From CALZJC01 sp963781065 (GTDB lineage Bacteria; Acidobacteriota; Thermoanaerobaculia; Multivoradales; JAHEKO01), in contig CAWAET010000009.1 in assembly GCA_963781065.1 (NCBI GenBank), positions 165,698-229,697 on the forward strand: DNA of 64,000 nt, in the 5' to 3' direction. Positions 51,867 through 61,189 of this stretch are shown one piece after another. The notes beneath the pieces are model-generated. The model ran no database searches. It had not been told where the DNA came from and worked only from the letters and a program-made list of their open reading frames with translations. The position numbers and the translations under genes were made by a program. Each line of letters starts with the position of its first letter. Within the stretch, counting starts at the first letter, position 1.

Positions 51867-52563
51867 TTACGGATAGACAGCCAGCATGTAGCCGATCCCT
51901 CTCACTGATTTGATCCGTTGTGGCCTGGTCGGGTCGTCACCGAGTTTCTTTCTTAGCCGGGAAACGCGGAGGTCGATTGACCGGCTTATCCCACCGCATT
52001 CGACTCCGAAGACTTCCTGGTGAATGTAGTTGCGGCTCAGCGGTTCGCCCGCGTTGCGCGCAAAAGGTACAGCAAATCGAATTCCGCCGTCGACACGTCG
52101 ACCGTCACACTGTCCAACTCAACGCTTCTTCGTCCAGGATCCACGGTCAACGAGCCAACTCGAACGGTGTTTGTCCGTGTTTGAGGGGGCGCCGGCGTAA
52201 ACGTGCTTGCAGCCGAGCCAACAACGCGCGCGACCGCACCGGTTTTGTCAAGAAGTCGTCCGCACCGACCTCGAGCCCCACCACTTCGTCGATTTCATCG
52301 CCGCGTGCCGTCAGCATGACGATCAAACCTCGATAAGTGGATCGCACGGCTTGGCACAGGGAGAAACCGTCCAGCCCCGGCAGATCGATTTCCATTATGA
52401 CGGCATCCGGATCCTCGTGGATGATCCGTTTGACCGCAGTGTTCCCGCAGCCTTCAATCGAGACTTCAAATCCATGTGGTGAAAGGAAATTGGCGACCTC
52501 GGACGCGAGTCGCGAGTCGTCCTCGACCTGCAGGATTCGATAATGTTTCAATTGTCCGTTCAT
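51867..52563 (-). CDS. Response regulator, OmpR/RstA type, frameshifted, with Glu at the phosphorylation site
   Basis: Receiver domain (residues 9-125) with acidic pocket VEDD (13-16), MLTARG and FLTKPV. At the place of the phosphorylatable Asp (four before P62) there is Glu58 in VIMEIDLPG, so it may not be phosphorylated and might be fixed in an active-like state. After the receiver a frame change near 52145 and another near 52055 are required to reach the winged-helix DNA-binding domain (VSTAEFDLLYLL, NYIHQEVFG, SIDLRVSRLRKKLG, VRGIGYML). The start overlaps the stop of an 11-codon ORF resembling the sigma factor's N-terminus. No partner histidine kinase in the window. Confidence 0.82.
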
Positions 52564-52595
52564 TCATGTTTTGGAGATAACGCGGGATCGCTCAT
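52560..52595 (-). promoter_or_regulatory. 11-codon upstream ORF copied from the sigma factor start
   Basis: ATG at 52595 opens MSDPALSPKHE and stops at TGA 52560-52562, overlapping the response regulator ATG (52561-52563). The sigma factor starts MSDPASSPKHE. Bases 52563-52600 match 51771-51808 at about 35 of 38 positions, and weaker similarity extends about 60 bases further upstream. It looks like a duplicated sigma-gene leader joined to the regulator and may couple translation. Confidence 0.6.
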
Positions 52596-52794
52596 CTTTT
52601 GCAGGAATGCGGTCGGAGGCGAGTAGTGGATTGAGGCGTAGAGCCAGTTGCTCTTATAACGTCGCTAATCCGACGAATAGGCCTAAGATTTTCAGAGAAT
52701 TCCGCAGACCGTTGTTCAGCCGCGCCCGCTGGAGCGGTGGAAGTCACTACCACCAAGGGATTTCATCCGACCGCACAACGCGGGAAGTAAAGGA

Positions 52795-52860
52795 GGCCGG
52801 CCGCCGCGGATTGACGCCCAAGTGGAAACGAAAAGTCGCCAACTTCGCAGCGGACCGGCC
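52795..52860 (-). ncRNA. 66-nt conserved hairpin, copy 2 (candidate RNA motif)
   Basis: Second copy of the hairpin at 49553-49618, identical in length. Stem: 6 bp with GGCCGG, bulged U, 8 bp, one mismatched position, then 7 bp, and an apical loop ending GUUUCCACUUGGG. It is followed on the minus strand by CCUCCUUUACUUCCC. It lies about 130 bases after a tiny membrane ORF and about 230 bases before the response regulator start. Confidence 0.6.
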
Positions 52861-52990
52861 ACATCTTGTGTCGCGAATTCCCAGGGCCTGACGAGGGCTT
52901 ATCTGAGTTTCTTATCTCTTCAAGAAATGGACAAGCCTATTGATAATCGCGGGCAGAAGACGTTACACACCGATACAGTTTCATGGTTCT

Positions 52991-53074
52991 CTAGCTGGGC
53001 AGGAACAACAACACGGCAGTGGAAAGCGTCAGTAACGTGACGAGGACAAGGAATGCTGTACCCGGTTGGGACAT
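52991..53074 (-). CDS. Tiny membrane-peptide ORF, copy 2 (27 residues)
   Basis: ATG at 53074 to TAG at 52991-52993. Peptide of 27 residues: MSQPGT, then hydrophobic AFLVLVTLLTLSTAVLLFL, ending PS. The DNA matches copy 1 best across ACGTT-CTGACGCTT. It starts 15 bases after the VOC protein stop, on the same strand, so it may be the last gene of that transcript. Function unknown. Confidence 0.45.
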   Translation of the reverse strand: MSQPGTAFLVLVTLLTLSTAVLLFLPS

Positions 53075-53089
53075 CGCTTCAAGGATCAC

Positions 53090-54211
53090 TTAGCGTTGCC
53101 CCCCGGGATGGCTTGACGCTGTGCCACGCTGGTCACCGAGATAGCCACTCCCTCCACTGTAGCGGACATCTTGAATCTGCAGCCGGATGCCGTCCGGGTC
53201 CGTGAAATAGAGTTCCGGCGTTCCCTTCGGTGCACCTCCACGATTCGGCATTCTCATCGTCACGTAGGATTGCAGCGGCTTGACTGGCCCACGCGTTGTA
53301 TCCCGCCGTTTGACGCCAAAGTCTGCGAGAGCCCCCAGAACTTTCTCTGGATTGAATTCGTTGACGGTAAAACACACATGATGAATGAATGGACGGAAAG
53401 TCCCTCTGCCCGCCAGCACCGACAAAGGCGAGAAACTGATTGCCTGATCCCACGCGTAGACAGTGGCATTGCGCCCTGATACGTGTCGATCGGCATTTGA
53501 AACAGTTGTCGATAGAATGCGACCGTTTGAATCTGGTCGCTCAACAAACACTGTGAAGTGGTTGTAGTCCCGCAGGTTCAAGAGTCCCTTTTTGCGTGAC
53601 GGCTTCGGCTTGGCCGAACATTTGTCGCCAAGCTTGCCTCCGCCTCCGCAATATGACGTGTCCTGAAGTTGAACGGTGATTCCATCCGGATCTTCAAGGA
53701 ACAGTTCCGGCGTACCGGAAGGATCGCCACCCAATTCGGGGCCACGAGTGTGAATTCTCGCTTTGATCGGACCGAGCTGGTCGTTCGTCTTGAGAGTTTG
53801 AAGAACCTGATTGGCGTCAAAGCTGTCGACCGAAAGGCCCATGTGGACGATCCCAGGTTTCCTGGACGATTCTCCATCGATCGCCAGAAACTGTGGCCCT
53901 TCACCGATCCGAAGAATCACCGTCGTTCCCTGTCGTGCGACAATGGGCAGACCGAACAGGCTCTGATACCACTCAAGTGATCGAGCGGGATCGGTCACCC
54001 GTATTTTCGCGTGATTGATTGCCGTGACGGAAATCGGTGATTGCGCAGCCATCGCCGCGACAGCGTTGGGAGCTAGAGCCAAGGCGCCCAGTCCACCAAG
54101 GAAATCGCGCCGTCGCAGAGAAGTGGATTTCTTCACAGAGTCAGTCTTCTTTTCGCGTAATAGGCATGAGTGACAGGAAAGGCCTGTTGGTTGGTGAGTT
54201 TCTGAACTCAT
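53090..54211 (-). CDS. Tat-exported two-domain VOC (glyoxalase/dioxygenase-like) protein
   Basis: 373-residue protein if started at ATG 54211; a longer start at 54280 is open. Tat signal RRRDFLGGLGALALAP lies near residues 33-48. Domain 1 (residues 63-190) runs NHAKIRVTDPARSLEWYQSL to PDGITVQLQD. Domain 2 starts HFTVFVERPD and ends PDGIRLQIQDVRYSGG. Both domains close with a G-rich LGD tail. Within domain 2 the stretch at about 53490-53545 is out of frame: the shifted reading QTVAFYRQLFQMPIDTYQG fits the VOC fold, so an insertion and a compensating deletion have left the ORF open. Metal-dependent lyase, isomerase or dioxygenase; substrate unknown. Confidence 0.83.
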   Translation of the reverse strand: MSSETHQPTGLSCHSCLLREKKTDSVKKSTSLRRRDFLGGLGALALAPNAVAAMAAQSPISVTAINHAKIRVTDPARSLEWYQSLFGLPIVARQGTTVILRIGEGPQFLAIDGESSRKPGIVHMGLSVDSFDANQVLQTLKTNDQLGPIKARIHTRGPELGGDPSGTPELFLEDPDGITVQLQDTSYCGGGGKLGDKCSAKPKPSRKKGLLNLRDYNHFTVFVERPDSNGRILSTTVSNADRHVSGRNATVYAWDQAISFSPLSVLAGRGTFRPFIHHVCFTVNEFNPEKVLGALADFGVKRRDTTRGPVKPLQSYVTMRMPNRGGAPKGTPELYFTDPDGIRLQIQDVRYSGGSGYLGDQRGTASSHPGGQR

Positions 54212-54298
54212 GAAGCACGTCCTTTTCGCTGTGATAGGTGACACCAGAAAGAGAGAGTTCGACTCCGTGTCATCGCCCAAAGAACGCCGAATGGCAAA

Positions 54299-56850
54299 TC
54301 AGTCTACTCCGATGCCTCGATAGATGATGGGAAACAGCCGGTTCGCGAGATCGTGCGACGAGGGCACTCGCTGACGTACAAAGATCTGGAAAAGCTTCTC
54401 CTCGGGTACCAACCGGAAATCGGTACTGGCGTATCCACCCCAGGAGTACTGCGTCCGTTTCCTCGCACTCTCTCCGGAACCGATCTCCACTTCGGCGATC
54501 GCAAATCCCAGTCCGAAACGAAAACCGCCGGCCACGCCGTTCAACTGATCGGTGAACATCAATTCGATCGTCTCGGGCTTCAGTAGTCGCTTGCCTTTGA
54601 ACTCGCCGTTATCGACCAGCATCTGGCAGAAGTTGGCGTAGTCAGGAACCGTAGAAACGAGACCGCCTCCGCCCGACAGGAATTCGAAGCCTTCGCTGAA
54701 AGGGCTGGACGCGGCCTTGTCCACGATCGACAGCTTTCCATCGCGCATGGTGTGACAGGAGGCGAACCGTGCTCGCTTGTCTTTGGGAATCGAGAACCCT
54801 GTGTCGACCATCTCGAGCGGTTCGAGGACGGCGTACCGCAAGTACTCGTCAAGTGGTTTTCCTGACCAGACTTCGATCAGGCGTCCGAGCAAATCGGTGT
54901 TAAAACCGTACGTGAATCGTTCACCGGGATGATGCAGAGCGGGGATTCGCGCCAGTGCCTCGGCCGCTTGCTCGATGTTCATCTTCGGCGGCAGCATTCC
55001 AACGGGTGGTCGATAAAGCATCCCCTCGCGTTCGTAGTATTTGCGCACGCCTGGTTTGCCGTCGCCATAGCTGTAGCCGGTTGTGTGTCGAAAGACGTCG
55101 CGGATAGTGATCGGACGTTTGGCAGGCACGGTTTGCTGCGAATCGCCGTCGCCTTCGAGCACGGTCGTTTCGGCAAAGGCGGGGATGAATTTGGAGACGG
55201 GATCGTCCAAGTCAAACTTGCCTTGCTCGAACAAGGTCATCGCGGCGACCGAAGTGATCGGCTTGGTCATGGAATAGATGCGCAGAAGCGTGTCGGCTTC
55301 GAATGGCCTCTGATCTTCGATGTCGCACACACCGGCAACCTTCAAGTGACACGTCTTGCCGTCCCTGACGACCAGGTGCGCACCACCGGCAATTTCACCG
55401 GCTTCAACCGCCGCCTGCAGTTGAGACCTCGCTAGTGCGAGTGATCCGGCCGCTATTTCGCGATTGGAATCCTCCGAGATGCAGTACAGAAAACTGCTGC
55501 CGCGAAGAAAGAGCTGGTTTCCGGCCAAGGCTGGTGACGCATCGAATTCGTCGTCCAGGCGATTCGTCGCCAGCACCTTCAGCTTCTTTGATCGCTGTAG
55601 CACGAGTGTGGTACCGTCGCGGCCGGTGAAGTAGATCCGATCGTTCGCACCGACCGGGGAAGCATAGATGTTCGATAGTCCGTTCAAACGGGTGCGGTCG
55701 ATGATCTTGTGGCCGGTCTGGGCGTCAACGCAGGACAGAATCGCTTGGTTGGACTGCGTGAAATAGAGCATCCCGTCGTACAAGAGCGGTGAGGGGATGT
55801 AGGGTGTCGCTCGATCCATTCTCCACAGGATCGCGTCCGACCTGGAGATGTCACCGGTCGCCGAAAGCGGCAGGGCGAGCAGCGAATGGCCCTGGTAACC
55901 GCTCATGCAATAGACGACGCCATTCTCAATGACCGGCGATGGAATCACATTGCCGGTCAGACCGCTGCACTGCCAGATGATCTCGCCGGTGTGCAGGTCG
56001 TAGCTGCGAACCATGTTCGACGCGGCGGTGATGACTTGTGTCCGGCCGCCGTGCTCGATGACGCGCGGCGTCGCCCAAGCATTCGGTTCGTCGCGGTCGG
56101 CTCTCCACAACGTCTTCGCCAGACTTCGCGTCCAGCACTTCGATGTACGATTGCCGTTGTTGATCGCGAACAATGACCAATTTGCCGTCATGCACCACCG
56201 GCGAACAGCCTTCGCCCAGACTCGCCTCCATGTATGCCTTGCCGAGATCTCGTTCCCACAGCTTCTTCCCGTCCAAGTCGTAGCAGAAGAGACCCGCAGA
56301 ACCGAACCAGCAATACAGTCGCTCGCCATCGGTTGTGGGTGAAGCAGAAGCGAAGTCGTTGTCGCCGTGATGGCCTTCGTGCGGGACGCGTTTCGGTCGC
56401 CGTCCTCCGCCAAAGCTCCTTGCCCGTTTCTCGATCGAGACAGAGAACGACAAAACGATAAGTCGTATTCGGATACTTGATCCCAAACACACGCTCTGGT
56501 TGGTCTTCCGGTTTCGGAAGTGATGGATCGACGATTCCGGTGTCGATCGCTGTCAGCAAAAAGACCTTGTCTTCCCAAATGATCGGGGTCGAGCTTCCGT
56601 TTCCGTCGATGGCGACTTTCCAGAGGATGTTCTTGTCTTCGCTCCACTCGATCGGTGGCGTTGCCGTTCGCGAAACACCATTGGCCTCTGGACCACGCCA
56701 TTGATGCCAGTTCTGCGACCTTAAGTCGTCGAGCGTCTGGGCCACGGCACCGTGTGGAGCGATCGCCAAAATAGTCACGATCGACAGGAAAACCACCAGT
56801 CCGTGGCCACACTGCCGAGATATCTCGTGCCCGTTTGTGTTCGTCATCAT
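54299..56850 (-). CDS. PQQ-like beta-propeller fused to serine hydrolase (class C beta-lactamase-like), frameshifted N-terminus
   Basis: Signal peptide (GLVVFLSIVTILAIAPHGAVAQ, short core LSIVTILAIAP), then a propeller of repeated WRGPEANG, LCLDRETGKELW, FCYDLDGKKLWERDLG, SYDLHTGEIIWQ blades over about 430 residues, with frame changes near 56390 and about 56110. In the same frame, and without any shift, the last blade (LYCISEDSN) runs into a beta-lactamase-family domain with SMTK (SxxK catalytic Ser-Lys), YGFN (YxN) and HTTGYSYG. The hydrolase ends with GGYASTDFRL and IIYRGIGVD. Probably periplasmic. The fusion is uncommon. It may bind a glycan or quinone while cleaving an ester or amide. Confidence 0.8.
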
Positions 56851-56869
56851 CAGGGATCACACTGCTCGA

Positions 56870-57240
56870 TCAAAGGATGGTGATAGTTGTGGTTCGCTCC
56901 GCATACCTGAGATTGTGTTCGCAAAGCGAACAGCGACTTGATTTAGGCGCAGGCCGCGACCACACTCCCGGTTGAGGCGTGGCGCCGTTCGGGGAGCCGC
57001 CGGCAAGATAGAGCTTGCCGGCGATGATGCCCGCAGCAGCAGCCGACAACGGCCGCGGCAATTCTCCCACCTGCTTCCACTTTCCTTCGGGAGTCAGGGC
57101 GGTGATCTTGTTGTCGATCCACCTCCTTTCCCCGACCTGTGCCATCCCGCCGAGGTACCGCCATATCGGGAAGCGCTGCCAGGCCCAGCCGACAGCCCGG
57201 CGACACAGAGGCATCGGTACGCCTATTGCCGCATCCTTTG
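56870..57240 (-). pseudogene. Kelch-repeat fragment
   Basis: Downstream of the ankyrin module the minus strand reads LPDMAVPRRDG in one frame, then WIDNKITALTPEGKWKQVGELP and SAAAAGIIAGKLYLAGGSPNG in another, fitting one or two Kelch blades. There is no proper start, and the piece ends in unrelated sequence. It may be the C-terminus of the PQQ-ankyrin protein or the remains of a separate gene. Confidence 0.4.
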
Positions 57241-59085
57241 CCGCGTGTTCTCGCAAGCAGTTCGCGATCTTCGGACGCGTCTGTTTGATTCGCGCCAGAT
57301 CGAGTTCGATACCGATCGATATCGCCAATGGATTTGTAGATCCCTTCCAACTGCGGACTCCACTCGGCGGAGACCACGTCAAGCGGCGTTTCGCCCCGCC
57401 CGTTCTTGACGCTGACCGAGGCACCCTTTTCGAGCAGCAACTCGACCAACTCCTCATGCGCGAAGAACGAAGCGATGTGCAACGCCGTGTTGCCGTCGCG
57501 GTTCGCGATCGAAACGTCGGCACCTTTTTCGATCAGCAACTTGGCAATATCGGTTTGCCCGAACACGGCGGCCGTATTCAGCGGCGTCGATCCGCTGCCG
57601 GGTTGTCTGGCATTGACGGACATGCCCGCCGTCAAGAGCCGCGTCGATCTCGCTCGCGATTGCCCTCCGCCGCAGCGGACCAAATGTCGTCGGCTGATGA
57701 AGCTTTCCGGCGGGGCTGCAGGCGGGCGGACGCGGCAGCATCCAGCTTCGCGCCTTCGGTCAGGCAATACAGCTTGGAGGCCGTCCGGATCAGCAACTTG
57801 TCTCCGGCGACGGCGGGACTGGCCAGGCAGAGTTCGTCGAGCTCGATTTCTGCTCGACGATTTCAAACTCCGGCCCGGCCTTGACGACGTACGTCAAACC
57901 GTCTTCGCTCAGGAAGAACAGATGCCCGTTGAAGGCCAACGGAGACGCGGTGAACGAACCGCGGGGAGAAAAACGCTGCTTGCCATAGACCTCTTCGCCG
58001 GTCTTCGCGTCATGGCAGGTCAGAAACCCTCGATCGTAGAGCGTGTAGAGATAGTCGCCGTACACGATCTGCGACGGGTTGTACGGACGATGACTTGCCC
58101 TGGTACCAGGCGATGAACTCGCTGTCTGTCGAAGTCGCCGCCGGGAGTGATGTCGCCGCTGGCTCCCGGTCGCACGGCAAAGGTCGGCCGGTGAGCGTCA
58201 CCCACGTAACCCGATGCGATGTAGCACAAACCGTGCGCCGCGAAGGGTGACGGGATCACCAGATTCGACATCCTCCCGTCGAATTCCCACAGCAGCTTGC
58301 CCGTCCAGCGAATAGCTGCGATTTCGCTTCTTGCCGGGCACGACGATCTCGGTCCGCAGTTCATTCTTCCAGACAAACGGAGTGGCCCACGAGTGCGTCT
58401 CGTCACGAGGCGTTCGCCACCGCTGGTCGCCGGTCTTCGCATCAAACGCGGCAATCCACGAATCTTCCAGGTTGTCGTAGACCACGATCACCTGGCCGTC
58501 ATGGACGACCGGCGAAGCTGCGGCACCGTAGTCGAAGAAGGTCTTCTTCGGTTCGATCTTCTGCGACCACAACGGCTTCCCGTCCAGGTCGTAGCAGTAC
58601 AGGCCCAGATCACCGAACAGGACGTACAGCCGCTCGCCGTCGGTCGTCGGCGTTTCCGAGGCGTAGGTGCTCTTGGGATGGCGAGGCACCTTGCGGCTGA
58701 CCGGTATGGGCTTCATGCTTCCAGAGTTCTTTGCCGGTGTTCAAGTCGAAGCAATAGACCATCCAGTGATGGATGCCCTTGGCCGGGTCTCGCACACCTT
58801 GGCCCAGATACAGCCCCTTGCTGGGCGTGAGATTCTCTTCGTCACTGACAACGCGTGGTCAGAAAGACGCGATCACCCCAGACAATCGGACACGACCAAC
58901 CCCAGCCGGGAACGTCGGCCACCCACTTCACATTCTCGGTGGTTGTCCAGGTGGTCGGCAGACCGGCGTTGTCGGGCGCCACACCGTCCGCGTTCGGTCC
59001 GCGAAACCGGGGCCAGTTGTTCTGTGCGGCAGCGGCTGTGACAGACAAAGACAACCGCCAGAAATCCGAGGAGGCAAAGTCGCAT
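57241..59085 (-). CDS. PQQ-like beta-propeller protein with C-terminal ankyrin repeats, frameshifted
   Basis: ATG at 59085 opens a signal sequence (MRLCLLGFLAVV then a shift, SVTAAAAQ). The propeller begins NNWPRFRGPNADGVAP and repeats blades such as YCYDLDGKPLWSQKI, SWIAAFDAKTGDQRW and TCHDAKTGEEVYG. After LYCLTEGAKL and a short linker (SADDIWSAAAEGN), three ankyrin repeats follow (NARQPGSGSTPLNTAAVFG, ANRDGNTALHIASFF, NGRGETPLDVVSAEW), with the planctomycetal closing ELDLARIKQTRPKIA. At least six frame changes are needed, without in-frame stops. Domain combination is known in Planctomycetes. Likely extracytoplasmic. Confidence 0.78.
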
Positions 59086-59153
59086 CACGTCATGACTCCG
59101 GATGAATGGTTCGATGCTGTTTTGCTCAGTGACTGCTTCCAGCCAAGCGATAG

Positions 59154-60139
59154 TTACGTGCCACTGGTCTGGCAACGAGAACCACCGTCTGGTGACGGTA
59201 GCCACATTCTACGCCGCCCTCTATCGTTCGAGATGGGCGTCACCAGCGGTTTGAACGGATCGAATGACTCGTTCATGGTCCAGGCCATGGCCCGCAGCAG
59301 AATGATCCGAAAGTAGGGATCGTTGAACGTGAAATAGTTGTGGCCGACACCCGAGACGAAGACTCTGCCCCGGCCGACCTCCGTTGTCCACATGACCGGC
59401 CACGCTTTGCCGTCGAGGTCTTCGATCTTGGGAGGACCCGGTAACGGTTTGTTTGCGATGGCCGGGCCGGCGGGCGAAGTCACCAGCGGAGTGATACTTG
59501 CCGGGTCTCCCCGCAAGTTCCCAATAGAACTCGTCGGCCAGATCGAACTTCTCCGGAAAACGCTCGAAGATGGGAGATTCCTTCGCCGCCTCGGTGAGCG
59601 TCACCGGCGTGGGCAACACGCCCCATTTGGTGCCGTCCCTCTTGAGGTCCCAGGCCATCCCGATCCGCTTCGACCACTCTTCACCCGAACCTTGCATCAG
59701 GGCCATGTGAATGACGATCAGATCCACCGCCGCGCTTCTGATAGGCGTCGATCAGATCGTAATCCCATCCCTCGCCGCGCGGCCACATATAGAAGACGAC
59801 CAGGTCGGCCTTCTCCCAGAGTTCCTTCTTCGGGAAATACATGGAAGGCGTAACCGTGACGCGCGGGACCTGCGGCAGACAGCGGTTCACGTAGCGGTCC
59901 ATGACCCAGGCGTACTCGTGGGTCTCCTTCTCGTGGAGTTTGTCGATGCCCCAGACCCAGACGATGTTCAGATCCCGCGACGGCTCGCGCTGGCCTATCG
60001 GTCCCACGATGCGCTTCACTTCCGCCGGATCACGCTTCACCGGCTTCTGCCACGGAAATTGGCCACGGGCCTGACCGGTCAAGACAAGAGTAAGAAGTAC
60101 GAATGGACCGATGTGCAAAATCGTTCGGAAGGTCCCCAT
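59154..60139 (-). CDS. ThuA-like domain protein, exported, frameshifted
   Basis: Signal peptide (GPFVLLTLVLTGQARGQ, residues 13-29). The ThuA fold (trehalose-utilisation, class I glutamine amidotransferase-like) reads IVWVWGIDKLHEKE, DLVVFYMWPRG, then after a shift near 59720 LIVIHMALMQGSG and IGMAWDLKRDGTKWG, then after a shift near 59515 WPVMWTTEVGRGRVFVSGVGHNYFTFNDP. Such proteins are frequent near sugar-degrading enzymes; the reaction is unknown. It starts two bases after the hydrolase stop, so both are in one operon. The exact stop is uncertain (59154 or 59221). Confidence 0.8.
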
Positions 60140-60141
60140 TT

Positions 60142-61169
60142 CTAGTCCTCCGTCTTCAGATATTTGTCGAACCACGGGATCTCGAGTTTCATGACGTCGT
60201 CCAGGCACTCTCCGCTGTAGACATCGTAATGTGCTTTCCCTTTGAGCACGTGATACTCTGTCGGTATGCCGTTCTTGCTTGAGAATCTCGTGTACGCGTC
60301 CCGAGTTTTCTTCGATCTTGAAGTAGTGCTCCTTTTCGGCGTCGATCAGCAGCGTCGGTACTTTGACTCGGTCGGCGTACTGGCCTGGAGCGAATGACAG
60401 GATGCGTTCGCAATACGGTGTGCCCTTCAATCCACCGGGCGAACCACCACCCTGAGGCACTGGATCGGCGACACCCCGTGCACGATCGGACTTTCCCTTG
60501 TAGATACCGTCCAGCGCAGCAGGATTTCGCTTGGTCCGGTCATCGGGCATGCTGCCAACTTGGGCGACCACGCACTTGATGCGACTGTCGTGCGCCGCCC
60601 GGTAGATCACATGGCCACCGCCAAAGCTGGTTCCCCAGATGCCGATACGGTCCTTGTCCACCATCGGCTCGCCGTAAACATACGAGATTGCCGCGTCGAT
60701 GTCCTGCTGCTGGTCGACCGGATCGACCACTTCGCGGATTGCTTGGGCCTTGACGGTCACGTAGCCATCCTCGTCGGGCTTGGGCATCTCGTCGCGAACC
60801 ACCAATCGGCTGTCGCTATCACCCCAGCCGCGGTAGTCGTAATTGATGACCACATAGCCCGCGGCGGCGAAGCGCGGAGCGATGCCGGATCGCATCAAGA
60901 ACGCCTTCGTGCCGCCCCACCCGTTGCACATGACAATCGCCGGGAGCTTTTCGCCTTCTCCGCGGTCTTTCGGGTACAGCAAGACACCCGACAACCGCGT
61001 GCCGTCACTCCACAGGGTGATGTCACGTTGGAGCACGGTCGGGAAACCCTCGACCGCTTTCTCCTCCTGCGCTATTGCGGCATGGGATAGACCACGGTCC
61101 CGCCAGCATCATCACAATAGTGAACAGTTCGGCGAGTCGCCTCGCATTCGATCTTCCCGGTACCTTCAT
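60142..61169 (-). CDS. Alpha/beta hydrolase (dienelactone hydrolase-like), exported, frameshifted
   Basis: About 342 residues. Signal sequence ELFTIVMMLAG (residues 13-23), with a frame change near 61090 before AIAQEEKAVEGFP. The hydrolase core follows: GVLLYPKDRGEGEKLP, IVMCNGWGGTKAF, YDYRGWGDSDS, the nucleophile elbow GTSFGGG (Ser, near residue 170), and, after a shift near 60275, KAHYDVYSGECLDD with the catalytic His, ending DKYLKTED. It hydrolyses esters; substrate unknown. Starts 20 bases after the PQQ protein stop. Confidence 0.8.
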
Positions 61170-61189
61170 TCTTGTTCTCCTGTTGCCAG

